A stretch of 64,000 nt of DNA from Chanos chanos. Its lineage: Eukaryota; Chordata; Actinopteri; Gonorynchiformes; Chanidae. A model generated the notes under the pieces. That model was not told the DNA's origin. It searched no databases and worked only from the letters and a program-made list of their open reading frames with translations. The stretch lies in the NCBI RefSeq assembly GCF_902362185.1, contig NC_044499.1:46673315-46737314 (forward strand). The letters are read 5' to 3'. The position numbers were made by a program, and so were the translations under genes. Of the stretch, positions 1-10,290 are shown piece by piece. The first letter of the stretch is position 1. Each line of letters starts with the position of its first letter.

Positions 1-2
1 GG

Positions 3-358
3 CAGGTTCTTAAGATTGTCAGTGTGTTCAACAGACTACCAAAGAACATTTCATCCAAGAGGTGAGTGTGTGTCTAATCCATCTGAGTTACAGCCATGGC
101 TATATACAAACTTTTGCTATAATTCAGCTCGAAGAACCTTTGAACTGTAGGGTTTGTTTAACTTTGGATAAAGTTGCTGCATGTCTGTTTTTTTAATGTA
201 AGATTTAAGTAATGGACATGAGGTCATGAATGCTAATAGTGTAGTATTGATTAAAAAGAAACACAGGCACAATCATTCATATAATATTATATAACACAAG
301 TTTGTTTTTTTGTAGGTGTAGATTCTGGATGCAAACAGAGGCCCTTTCTTTGTGCTGA
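3..358 (+). CDS. possible 3' end of an unidentified gene entering from the left edge
   Basis: One reading frame is open from base 3 to 61 and ends at a good splice donor (AAGAG|GTGAGTG, intron starts at 62). A T-rich acceptor (TTTTTTTGTAG) ends at 315. The frame continues in phase from 316 and reaches a TGA at about 356-358. The encoded tail would read ...ISSKR then CRFWMQTEALSLC. The sequence seen is short, I do not recognise the protein, and the upstream part is outside the window. It could equally be chance splice-like sequence. Its supposed stop codon overlaps the first NF-E2-type motif described below. Confidence 0.2.
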
Positions 359-770
359 GTCACTGAACACGAAATGGCGACTCAGCAGTTTGCACAGCTG
401 GGGTGTGAGCTCTGATGTGGCAGTGAAGAAGGGGGAGCCCCCCTATTCCCCCCCCCCCCCCCCCCCCCACACACACACCACCCCAACCTCCCACCCCCCC
501 AAATGAAGTCAGCAGAACCCACCTCTTCTGAGCCCCCAGCTTCAGCTACTGATAAGAGCAGCTATGGAGCTTTATCAGCTCAACACACCGTGACCCCACC
601 CTTTCCCAGAAACGCAGAGCCTTCATGACCCTTTAAGCCTCACACTCTAAGGGAAAATTACTGTCACTTCACATCAACTTGTTCTCAAACACCTCTTAAC
701 TCATTGTTCAGTCCCTCGAAAAGCACTGACACTCAGCTGACGCTTCACACCAAGATCATGACTCATCAAG
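350..770. promoter_or_regulatory. candidate erythroid enhancer / locus control element upstream of the globin cluster
   Basis: This non-coding stretch packs together motifs bound by erythroid factors. A perfect NF-E2/MARE core TGCTGAGTCA lies at 353-362. An inverted near-MARE (GCGACTCAGCA) lies at 378-388. An E-box CAGCTG and GGGTG (CACC type) lie at about 396-405. TGATAAG (GATA) is at 550-556, an inverted CTGATAAA at 571-578, a CCCCACCC box at about 594-601, and TGACTCATC at about 761-769. Paired NF-E2 sites with GATA and CACC boxes are the known signature of globin control elements such as human HS2 and HS-40. It sits about 2 kb before the first globin gene. The function is inferred; only the motifs are seen. 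Confidence 0.5.
446..480. repeat. poly-C tract running into (CA)n
   Basis: An almost pure run of about 20 C residues is followed by a short CA repeat. It lies inside the candidate control element, between the MARE pair and the GATA sites. Confidence 0.9.
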
Positions 771-1105
771 ACAGCTGTTGAGTTGCACATCTTGACAAAT
801 TGCTACAAAGCAATTTATTGTAACTGGATTAAATTCTCCAACAGGCAACTCTAGGTACAAATTCTCATGTCATCACTCTTTATGTCACTTGCAAACTTTA
901 CAAATTTTGTGTGAAGAGACACAAAAGAGTCTCATTAACATAATAATCCCATTGCTGTAAAGTGTATGTGCCCCAAATTAAGAAAATAAAAAATTACCTG
1001 GAGTCATTGCATTGCAAGAAAACAAAATTTTAGCAATAGCAAACTTTTAGCATTTAGCAACACATACCAAAGAGGCTATGAAAAACTGGGAATTGGCTAC
1101 ATATG

Positions 1106-1110
<5 letters not shown>

Positions 1111-1183
<73 letters not shown>

Positions 1184-1200
1184 CACACACACATACATAC
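1111..1200. repeat. compound (AT)n-(AC)n microsatellite
   Basis: Alternating TA dinucleotides run into CA dinucleotides and then into mixed TA/CA with CATA units. Confidence 0.95.
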
Positions 1201-1373
1201 ATAGGGAATTGTATGTCAAAAGAAACCAGCTAACAACTTTAGTTGTTCAGGTTCAGATTTTTATTAAAAAATAAATAAATCAGATTAATACGAAACAGTC
1301 ATTTAGGTGGCGCAACAAATTTAGACCACAAAGAGAGGTCGAAAACTGGAGATAACATAGAACTCAGGCTATA

Positions 1374-1694
1374 GAAACGCACGGACTTCTTGGTCTCATT
1401 GCTACAGTATCAGAAAGAATGCTTTCAGTCTGACCTGTAAGGTGAATGTCTTCAGTGTCCTGGTCAAGGGTGGTAAGTATGCTGTAAGAGTACTTCGTGA
1501 CTGTACGTGACTATATTTATTTTGGCGCATTTGTACTCTACCGATCAACTTCTCGCTCAGCAGACTTTGCATGCAGGCTAGTAGCCAAATAATCTTTTGC
1601 TGTGTTTCTATCGTTTTTATTATCATTTATTAATTTATGCATTTTTTGTAGCAGGGTCGTTGTTCCTGGGTCGTGTGAATCCTGGAACGCTGAA
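1374..1694 (-). CDS. possible last two exons of an unidentified minus-strand gene
   Basis: Two short minus-strand blocks join in phase. The first (about 1694 to 1542) encodes a charged, helix-prone stretch including KDYLATSLHAKSAEREVDR and ends GATCG|GTAGAG. The second (1481 to 1374) follows a CTCTTACAG acceptor and encodes ILTTLDQDTEDIHLTG...SPCVSIA and a TGA stop. The joined codon is CG|C (Arg). The implied intron is only about 60 bases, shorter than most fish introns, and no start exon was found. I do not recognise the protein. It may be a real small gene flanking the globin cluster or a chance arrangement. Confidence 0.25.
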
Positions 1695-1731
1695 CTAAAT
1701 GTACAGTACAATACAAACATACAAATGTTCA

Positions 1732-2751
1732 TGTTTTATCATTTGCAGTAGGACTACGTTTTTTTGTCCTGTACTTGCGAAACGTTGGACACATTAAAAG
1801 CCTCTTCCTTTGTAACTTTGCTAGTCATTCTTTTAAGGTGTATCTTTACGTTAACTCCAGTATAATATCTGAATACTTGCACCACACCTGGTGCAACCAA
1901 GATGGGAACATACTGACATCTCTAAACTCTGCACGGCATTAAGCCACTGTGGTTTCCCTCAGGTGACTAAGGTCTTTACACTCTCGATTTTTAGATCAAA
2001 TAACGCATGCTTGGTGCTCCGTTCTAAAACCAACATGAATCGTATCTTCATCCGTCTATTCTTGTGACAACATTGTTCGGCATAATAAACATCTCCGAAT
2101 GATTTGCGGGAGCAGAAATGAACTGTACAGCTTGTAAACTCAACCAGCTCTACCACACAGGCTGAAACAGCGATCTGGCGGCGAGTGGGTGACGAACCGG
2201 GGTTGATATACTGCAGGGCTGATGAGTAGATGGATTGCAGGTGTGAAGGCTGATCAGCAACCGGGAGAGTGAGAGGAGTGCAACGCACACGACACAGGCA
2301 CACGAACACAGACAGGGGGAGCACCGGAGCCACAGTGAAGAGGGAAACACCAGAAATTCAAGGAATAGACTGAAGGCACGGCTCTGACCGTGACAAAACC
2401 GTTGATCCTCAAAATGACGCAAAAGAATAAACTAACTCATAACAAGCTGCGCAAGTTTAGCACCCACACGTGATCATGCCCAAACCCTCTCGGGCGCAAA
2501 CACCCAGTAATGAACAGGGCAGTTGACGAAGATTGCAATTCTCTTCAATACAAATTTTAAAAGCGTGTTTTCGTAAATCGGGAAATTCGAGTGTTTATGG
2601 CACGTCTGTTGTGCTAGCCGAGCAGCATTGGGGGAAAAAATGGTCAAACAACGGTGTTTAGTGTTCTTTGCTCCGCGTTTCACATGAGAAAATATTTTTC
2701 AGCTCCGCTCGGGAAAAAACAGTATACTTGGTCTGTCGTCAAAATATTATA
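1732..2751. other. intergenic region upstream of the first globin gene
   Basis: There is no supported gene. A minus-strand open frame at 2333-1959 starts with a hydrophobic, signal-peptide-like stretch but has no splice or homology support. The last 300 bases act as the presumed promoter of the alpha-D-like globin, with a CACCC-type sequence near 2500-2510 and no clear TATA box. Confidence 0.5.
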
Positions 2752-3905
2752 ATGCTTTCCAACTACGAAAAAGAGCTACTTGTAAAAATTTGGGACAAAA
2801 TGACTCCAGTAGCTGAGGACATTGGATCTGAAGCTCTTTTAAGGTATGTCATTTATGCCAGGCTAAGCAACATATTAACCAGAACCTTTATGCGACTTTG
2901 TTCTTTGTGTGTATATACAATATATATAGCCTACACACAAAAAGAGAGAGAAGAGAGAGACTGCTCCTCTTACCGGCAGAACATTTTAGAATGTAGAATG
3001 AACTGGAATAACAGATTGCTGTTTGTAGTTCCTAAAACTCATTAACATGTTAAATGAATCAGCCTGTGCCCCTGCTCCTACTTTCATTTTGGCAGTATCA
3101 TGGTTTTAACTTGGTGTTGCGGTGTGGCATGCGTTATGGTATAATTACGTAAGCGATGACGTAAAAAGGAGATATGAATTTAGGTGCACTCTCACGACAG
3201 TCAAGAACGCGCTTACTCCAAAAGCACCTTTCCACCACTACTTACTTTTTTTACAGGATGTTTACGACGTTCCCTAAGACAAAAACATACTTTGCTCACC
3301 TAGACATCAGCCCCCGCTCTGAGCACCTGCGCTCTCATGGTAAGAAAATCGTTTTGGCAATAGCAGAAGGAGCCAGAAACATAAACAATCTAGCCACTAC
3401 GTTGGCACCCCTCAGCAGATTCCACGCTTACCAGTTGAGAATTCATCCTACAAACTTCAAGGTACACTTTAAATATAACAGTCCTTCAATTTAAGCTCAG
3501 TCTGAATGCATTTGGCCTGACTGGATTTTGTCTGACAAAGTTCAGCTTGTTTTTAGCTGATTACTGCTCTGTCACGCTCCACTGTTATAAAGTAACAACA
3601 GGTCTGAATCCTTGATAGAGGTCTATCATGTCATAGTCTAAATGGGCTTGCTATTTTGAGTAGTGTGTGTATGTATGTGTGTGTGTGCGTATGCGTACGC
3701 GTGCACGTGCGCGTACCTGTTTGCTAAAGACCACTCAATGACATCACATTATTCTCTGCACTTTTTTTACTCCTAGCTTCTCAACCACTGTATGCTGGTG
3801 ACACTGGCTTGTCATATGGGTGATGAGTTTTGTCCGGTTGCGCATGCTGCGATGGACAAGTTCCTGTCTGCATTTTCTGCAGTGCTGTCTGAGAAGTATA
3901 GATAA
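2752..3905 (+). CDS. alpha-type globin, alpha-D-like
   Basis: This is a haemoglobin alpha-family subunit that binds haem and oxygen in red cells. The three exons are 2752-2843, 3257-3461 and 3777-3905, giving 141 codons plus stop. Introns fall at the two sites conserved in all vertebrate alpha globins: inside Arg31 (AG|G) and after the Lys of TNFK. The distal histidine is in RSHGKK and the proximal histidine in SRFHAYQL. The chain ends EKYR, as alpha globins do. [24 protein letters not shown] and [14 protein letters not shown] are typical of teleost chains annotated alpha-D. It lacks the one-residue insertion (HW-x-D) seen in the two other alphas here. It is transcribed towards the beta gene at 6183-7024 (tail to tail). 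I judge it functional; the alpha-D label is from memory of the family. Confidence 0.93.
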
Positions 3906-6182
3906 GGCCCAACCAGCTGACTCAACATATTTTAACAACATGGATGGAGAGTTATATTATTTAGTATGTTATATGTAGTTAGTTATAATTAAAAATGTGT
4001 TCATTTACAATTAAAACATGTATTTGCTCATTGTGACATATTCACTGTGATGACAATGCTGCTATAAAATAAGCGTATGTGTAGCCTACGTATTTTTGCC
4101 ATGTCCTTACTCTCGCCAAAATAGAAATTTCGCTATAGCAGCGCCCCCTGTGGGACGCTGAAGTTTGTCCTTTCAGTTTTCGTCTTTTACGACTGATGTC
4201 AAAACAGCTGCTTTGATACCAAATAGCAGGCTACTGCAAAGTGAAACAGTAATCTACTTTGGTTTAGAGGCCCTGGAAAGACCTGAACCCAAACCTGTGC
4301 ATTTAAAATAGTATAAGGAGAAATCTCTCATTCTAACCAGCACAACACAAAAAATATCAAACTACAATAGTTAGAGTAGATAGATAGAGGAGAGTTCCTC
4401 TATGGCTTACATATGTATTTTTTCTTATCCTGTAAAGATAAAGAAAGAGTGGTGATGATCAGCCATAAGTCGTTGAAGTTAAAACTACTCTCCTTTTCCT
4501 CACAGTCTTGCTCCTGGTGTTAAATTCGACTATTACACAAAAATTGTGCGGTCAAAACAGTAAATAGCCTGTGTTTGTCTCCCGCCCCCTAACTTGCTTA
4601 GAATTTATGTCATTCTCAGCCAGTGTTGTATTTAGCATACAATCTGGTCTAGTGCTTTTCCGTCACTTTCGACCGGAATATCACAGAATGGTAGTGGGAA
4701 TGTCTAATGGTAGCAAACTGTTAGTTTCTGTACGAAAACATCACTAATATAGCCTATCTAATAACCTTGCCACATTCAAGCAACACAACAGAAAATACAT
4801 TGAAATTCAAGCGTAGTTGATAGATATCAGGTTCAGTTATTCGTGAAATACCTATGGGAAACCTTAGCATTGCAGGAGAAGTTAATGTTGAACCTCTTTA
4901 AGATGGCATTGACGAGCCGATGTCTATCGAAGACTTGGCGCTGTTCAAGCCCTGGTGCTGAAACGTCATTGCTTGCAAGAGAGACGGTGGGCGGTGTTGA
5001 AATTACTCTGAACGACACTGTTGTATTATTATTCAGTGAACTACAGTTTGTATACATATCGTATTTCGTGTTTAAGGGACAGTTTTTATATTTACTGTTT
5101 AGTTCTAGTTGGCTAACCAAAAAGACGTAAGAATTTATAACCCTGTAACTAATTAATTCAGCTGCAGGACTTCTGTTTTTCACATTCCAGACATTCGATT
5201 CTCAACTCCAGCCCTTGGAACGCACTAAGCTGCATATTTTGGTTAATACGAAGCACCAGAACAACAAGCCTTCAAGGGCTCTCTAAGTAGTGCATGAGTT
5301 GAACCAGTCGTCGGGCTAGAACAAAATCATGCCGCCTTGTGGATCCCCAGGGCTGGACCTGAGAACCATTGCTTTTGCTCTCATTGTTTTTCTTTAAATC
5401 TGTCGCTAACTATGAAAGAACCAACTTGCCCTTGAATGTATTCAGTAGTTTGAACAAAATGGTCAAATGTTCTCTCAGTGATGAGAAAGTGTCATGATAA
5501 AATAATGAGCTGTTTCACTCCAAATTTAATGCTTGTCATACAAGGTATAGACTAATAGTTCTGTGAATGCATCTCCTTTCACTTTGGAATGATTGTGAGT
5601 TGTGCATAAATTAAACTATACAATTTATGGCTGGTGTAACAGCAATGTTCTGTGTATTTCTGAAACAGTTTTGCATGACTTGTAGGACTGGCTTACATGT
5701 ATGTTTTTTTTTTCATGGACTGTGCATGAGTGGTTTGAAGAGAATGCTGTTATTACCTGAAATCAGCGAAAATGTTGACCAAGGAGTGAACACAGAATCA
5801 ACAGCAATTAAAGAATCCTTCGTGAAACGATGAAGCAGCTATGGCCAAAGGCGAGCGCAAATGCTGCTATTTTCTCCAAATAAAATTTATTTTATCCCAA
5901 ACTGCTTTGTCTCGAATTTTTAATCTTGACATAATTTTCCATATGTCAAACTGCTTATCCTAAGCGTTGGCCTGTTTCTCTTGGTGTGAATGTACCCACT
6001 GCTGGTCAACTATCACATCGCAATCGGTTTGTTTGCCTTATTTCAGTGTCGTTTCAAGTGTTAAATGTTGCCTGCCCAATCACACACAAACACAGCAAGT
6101 CATAGTTTTGCTCTCATTTATTTTTCAACAGCATGTTTGCACTACATAAGCTATAGGCAGCTCTTTGAGGTAGGCGCCGTTT
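3906..6182. other. intergenic region between alpha-D-like and first beta globin
   Basis: A probable poly(A) signal ATTAAA for the alpha-D-like gene lies near 4010. The rest has only short open frames without splice or family support. I see no globin fragments here. Confidence 0.6.
6116..6122 (-). terminator. probable poly(A) signal of the first beta globin
   Basis: TTTATT on the plus strand reads AATAAA in the direction of the gene, about 65 bases after its stop codon. Confidence 0.5.
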
Positions 6183-7024
6183 TCAGTGATACTGCCTGCT
6201 CAAGGCTGAAACAACGACAGACAAGAACTTCTGCAACGCCGCCTGGACCTCGGGCGTAAACTCCGCCTTCATCTTTCCAGCAACGATCACGGTCAAGCAA
6301 TCAGCCAGAAGCTTTAACAGAAACAAAGACACCATCATCAGTGCTCGGTTAGCCTTCAGTGAATACAGGTCATTTAAGGGATGTTAAACATAACTTGAGG
6401 ATAAGCGACTTACAGAATGAATGAATGAATGAATGAATGAATGAATTAAATATAACTTGATTGCAAACCTACCCTGAAGTTACCGGGATCCACGTGCAAT
6501 GTCTCCGAGTGCAGTTCGCTCAGTTGAGTGTAAGCGTTCTTAATGTCATCCATATTGTTCACGGCCGTAAGCAAGCCTCGGAGAACAACAGTGCCGTGCT
6601 TTCCCAACATCGGGTTTGCCAAGATCGTATCCGCGTTGTACAAGTTTCCAAACTTACCAAAGTACCGCTGGGTCCAGGGGTAAACAATCAGACACCTAAA
6701 CAAAACATAAATATCTCTGTAAGGATAGGCCCATATACCTCTTTTAAAGATCATTGAGGATTTGGCCTTAAGCGGTTAAACATGACCTATGAATTACATC
6801 TTTAGTATCAAATGTATCGATCATAAATGTTGCAAATATTGAAATACAGTATTTCAATATTTGCAACGTATTTATTCCTCACATTTCCACTATAGTGAGT
6901 CGTTTAACCCTTGACTTAAAATCGGTGGTCACCTTGCTAAGCTCTCTGGGCCTACGGTGTCATAATCGAGTTTGGAGAAGATCCCCTGGATTATAGCGCG
7001 CTCCTCAGTTGTCCACTCAACCAT
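6183..7024 (-). CDS. beta-type globin (first of two)
   Basis: This is a haemoglobin beta subunit. The exons on the minus strand are 7024-6933, 6695-6473 and 6311-6183 (92, 223 and 129 bases), coding 147 residues with Met. Introns lie at the canonical beta positions, after AG of codon 31 and after codon 105 (GNFR|LLADC). It starts [10 protein letters not shown] and carries [12 protein letters not shown]. The distal His is in GKHGTV, the proximal His in LSELHSE, and the C-terminus is RQYH. Serine follows the proximal histidine (position F9) and the last residue is His; both are features linked to the Root effect in fish haemoglobins. A TATTTAAA box lies upstream. The neighbours are tail to tail with the alpha-D-like gene and in line with the alpha at 8401. 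Nothing suggests a pseudogene. Confidence 0.94.
6401..6446. repeat. (ATGA)n microsatellite in intron 2 of the first beta globin
   Basis: Seven or so GAATGAAT repeats follow AAGCGACTTACA, a short sequence also found at the ends of fish LINE/SINE-type repeats. It is probably the tail of a small inserted element. Confidence 0.6.
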
Positions 7025-7067
7025 CTTGCTACCGAGTGTTCACTTGCACTGACCACTGCGTTGAGTT

Positions 7068-7075
7068 TTTAAATA
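7068..7075 (-). promoter_or_regulatory. TATA box of the first beta globin
   Basis: TATTTAAA in the gene's direction, about 45 bases upstream of the ATG. A GGGCGGTGACC (GC/CACC-like) element lies a little further upstream at about 7086-7096. Confidence 0.6.
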
Positions 7076-7394
7076 GGCCGCACTGGTCACCGCCCAGCTT
7101 GGAATAGGCAGATGCGGTGAGCTGATATCTTTGCAAGCAGGCCATGAACTGGACATTGGGGGGTGACTGTTGTTGCAACGTAGATGTTATTTTTCCATGA
7201 AGGAATTATTTAAAACACTGTAAAACACAAAACATATCTGCAGCCCCAAGAGACCTGCTGCAGTCTTTGAACAGTGATAAAAACAGCAGACTGCTATGTT
7301 GAGAAACATAGCTGTATTAGTCTTTATATCTGGAGAGTGGTTGTTATTTAACAGGGACAACTTTATTTTATTTTGCTTTACTTAATTTTGTTTT

Positions 7395-7555
7395 ACTGAA
7401 TTGAATTGAATTGAATTGAATTTAATTTAATTTAATTTTTACTTTATTGTGATTTAATTTAATTTAATTTAATTTAATTTAATTTAATTTTGCTTTACTT
7501 TATTGTGATTTACTTAATTTAATTTAATTTAATTTAATTTAATTTTATTTCATTT
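7395..7555. repeat. (TTTAA)n / (TTGAA)n pentanucleotide repeat
   Basis: Pentanucleotide units, first TTGAA then TTTAA, repeat in three blocks. The blocks are separated by copies of a phrase containing TTTACTTTATTGTGATTTA, so there is also a longer repeat unit of roughly 60 bases. Confidence 0.9.
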
Positions 7556-8400
7556 TATTTTCATGTAAAAGTAGCCTTACACCGGTACCCCAAGTGAAAC
7601 TGATATGTACTTACTACTCTAATTGAAAGAAAATGACATTTGCTTTGCTAAAGTAAGGTAATTTTGCCACCTAGAAGAAGTTGCTGAAAATTGCTCTAAA
7701 AATTGATTTTCAGTTACGGTGAGCTTATACTGGGTTAAGATCACTGCAATTTTGTGGGCTGCTCTGACGTTAAGTCATAGTGTTGTTTATTTTCTTGATT
7801 TTTTCCCAAGGACATCTACACTATGAATATTGCATAACTCTTTAGTCAACGCTGCAGCTGTGTTAGTCAAAACAGCCTTCTCTCATATGGAGTTCAACTC
7901 CAGATTGGAGTCTGAATTATACTTTAAAATGGTGTATTTTGAATATACTTTAAATAAACCTGTTACAGCTGTTGCCGCTTTTTTTTTAATTTGTATGAGA
8001 AGGCCCATGGTTTACCGTTTGCAAACACAGATGTCTACAGAACAATGCTGTTTATATTATTGTTTATTGTTTTTATCACATTTTCCATAATATTTTGATA
8101 GCTCAGTGGCGTTATAAATGAAATGCCCTCATTTAAATACCTCGTTATTAAAGTCTTTATTTGGCGTTTATTTTTAATCAACATGTGGGTATTGCATTTG
8201 CTTTAATCGCCAAAGCGCTTCTCGGTGGTGGCAACATTGAGCAATGGTACAGGACTACTTCACACTGTTTTCGGGTTATAAACCTTTTTTCATTACTGCA
8301 TGATAACTGTTAATGTATAGGAAGACAAAATACATCAAGGAAACCTCAGTTTGATTCACTGCACGTTTTTATTTTTCAACTGCATGAGCGAGAGCTGTGT

Positions 8401-9186
8401 TTAACGGTATTTCTCGCTCAGGGCCAGAGCCAGGAGGGCCATGAACTTGTCAACAGCCACGTGAATCTGAGGAGTGAATTCCTCCGGAAACAGCATGCAC
8501 AGGACCACAAGAATGCAGTGAGTTAGGATCTGTAGGGAAAAAATAGACAATTTTAGACAAATTATTAAAAAAAATTGTCTCCTCAGTCCAGAAAACAGCT
8601 TATTATTCAGCGTTCATTATTGCACGTCTTGTCCTGTCCCGCCTTTTAACAACTTCTAAAATAAATAAACATGTGTCTCATAAAAGTAGTCTAATGGGAA
8701 CTATGTTCAATAATGCTATTGGACCTTATGTATCTCCTGAAAAAGGTCGTTCGGGAAATTTTTACCTTAAAGTTCACAGGATCGACTCTCAGCATGAAGG
8801 CGTGCAGCTCACTCAGGGTGAGGAGGCCACCAGTGATATCATCTATTTTGCCAACGGCCTCGTACACGCCATTCATGATAGTGATGCCATGTTTCCTCAC
8901 GGGCGCAGATCCGGGGCTGGTGTCCTTCCAGTGAGCGAAGTACGATTTGGTCTGGGGGTAGACAACCAGCATTCTGTAGAAAAGTAAGAAAACTCGTTAG
9001 CGTCTTTGCTGTGTGGAGTCGATGAGTGAGCGGTACCGTTTCAATCTTCAAGTAAGGCACTAGGCATAAATGTTGAAAATAACTCAGTTACCTAGAAAGT
9101 GCCTCGGTTCCGATTTCCTCCGACCGAGAGGCAACCTTCTGGAAGAAGTCAGTAACGGTCGCTTTCTCTTTAGCGGAGAGACTCAT
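8401..9186 (-). CDS. alpha-type globin (middle alpha)
   Basis: This is a haemoglobin alpha subunit of 143 codons plus stop. The exons are 9186-9092, 8973-8766 and 8529-8401 (95, 208 and 129 bases). It starts [11 protein letters not shown] and has [11 protein letters not shown]. The distal His is in RKHGITIM and the proximal His in SELHAFML; the end is SEKYR. It carries the one-residue insertion after HW shared with the alpha at 13580 but not with the alpha-D-like gene. At the two positions after HG, where alphas usually have lysine (KK or KT), it has Ile-Thr; the second of these normally contacts a haem propionate. This chain is clearly diverged from its neighbour at 13580. A TATAAAT box and a CCAAT box are present upstream. 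Confidence 0.94.
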
Positions 9187-9273
9187 GATTGCTCTCTGAC
9201 CTCTTTGCTTCAAAGCTTGACAGGAGAATGAGATGCTTTACAAAGAATCTGTTGTCAGGCATAGCTCGAGAGC

Positions 9274-9280
9274 ATTTATA
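9274..9280 (-). promoter_or_regulatory. TATA box of the middle alpha globin
   Basis: TATAAAT in the gene's direction, about 90 bases before the ATG. A CCAAT motif (ATTGGCCAAT palindrome) follows at 9332-9341, about 55 bases further upstream, which is a normal globin promoter layout. Confidence 0.65.
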
Positions 9281-9904
9281 TCGTTGCTTACACCGGGCTC
9301 CGCCTCCATTCCCTTCATTCATTAGCCTATCATTGGCCAATTTGGACAGAATTTCGTGAAACGAAACAAAAATGAGAATGGAAATTCTGTGTAATGGGCG
9401 TAACTGTTATCGCATTTGGGCTGAAAATAACTCATTGCATTACTACGGTATATTCTCCTGTAGTTAAGAACCTGCTTAGTTGGTCAGAAACACAATATTT
9501 TCAAAATTTCAAAAACAGATTTACGAAAATGTAAGATGCTTCATTTTCTGAGGCTGCTTCATTTTCTTCATTTAGCTAAATATAACGGGACTTTCGAGCT
9601 AAGCTTGTATTCCCCAGGAACAGTTTGTTCATCTAGCCTGAGCTACAGCATTGTGGTGTTGGCGCGATCTCGGACTGAATTTGAGAATGTTTTATGGCCA
9701 TTTAAAAAATGAAATGGAATAAATCCATGTGAGTTTAATTCGCGTATACTCTTATAGCTGGTATCCCTTGTCACACGTAGGAAATTAGGTTAACTATACC
9801 ATTCAGAGACAACCAACAATGGACTGGGTGGTGATGTTATCATTCTTTTGCTTAATCGGCTTGTTTGCAGAGGTGCATGTGCAGAGAGTATTCAGATTAT
9901 GGCT

Positions 9905-10025
9905 GTCTTATCTTTTGAGTCTAAATATAGGCCAACGCTGCAAAAATTAGACAAGCTCTGAGGTAAATATTCAGGGTGTCTTTACTTTGGTATGACTCAG
10001 CACTCTTGTTGGGAATCAGATAGGC
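9905..10025. promoter_or_regulatory. second NF-E2/GATA motif group inside the cluster
   Basis: TGACTCAGCA at 9993-10002 is a perfect NF-E2/MARE core on the minus strand. It is flanked by TTATCT (AGATAA inverted) at 9908-9913 and AGATAG at 10018-10023. Being between two globin genes it could act as a local enhancer. There are fewer motifs than in the 350-770 element, so chance is a real possibility. Confidence 0.3.
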
Positions 10026-10121
10026 ATCTGATTGACTAAAACATACCTCACATTACAATAACAACAACAGAAGCACTACTACCACTACCAGTCTTGCCAT
10101 TACAACTGCTTCTACTACTAA

Positions 10122-10160
<39 letters not shown>

Positions 10161-10290
10161 GATTTACTCATTCAATTTCAAAGCCGCTTATCCTAATTAG
10201 GGTCTCGGGGTGCTAGAGCCTATCCCAGCGCTCATTGGGCGAAAGGCGGGGGAACCACCCTGGACAGATCGCCAGTCCATCGCAGGATTA
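10122..10290. repeat. (TTA)n tract plus dispersed teleost repeat fragment
   Basis: About twelve TTA units are followed by a short fragment with CCGCTTATCCT, GAGCCTATCCCAGC and CGCCAGTCCATCGCAGG. I recognise these phrases from a very common dispersed repeat of ray-finned fish. Its element class is uncertain. Trinucleotide repeats flank it on both sides (to about 10375). Confidence 0.6.

Larger units (their letters stand above)
7025..8400. other. intergenic region between first beta and middle alpha globin
   Basis: It contains the beta promoter (7060-7110) and a long AT-rich pentanucleotide tract (about 7395-7555). The open frame at 7830-8090 has no splice or family support. TTTATT at about 8369, read on the minus strand, is a possible poly(A) signal of the middle alpha globin. 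Confidence 0.6.

Noticed and set aside
1959-2333. Minus-strand frame beginning with a signal-peptide-like hydrophobic stretch
   Set aside because: It overlaps a second similar frame, and I found no splice sites linking it to the blocks at 1374-1694; not enough for a gene call.
4843-5183. Pair of overlapping frames on opposite strands between globin genes
   Set aside because: Checked for globin exon features (VYPWTQ-, ELHA-type phrases) and found none.
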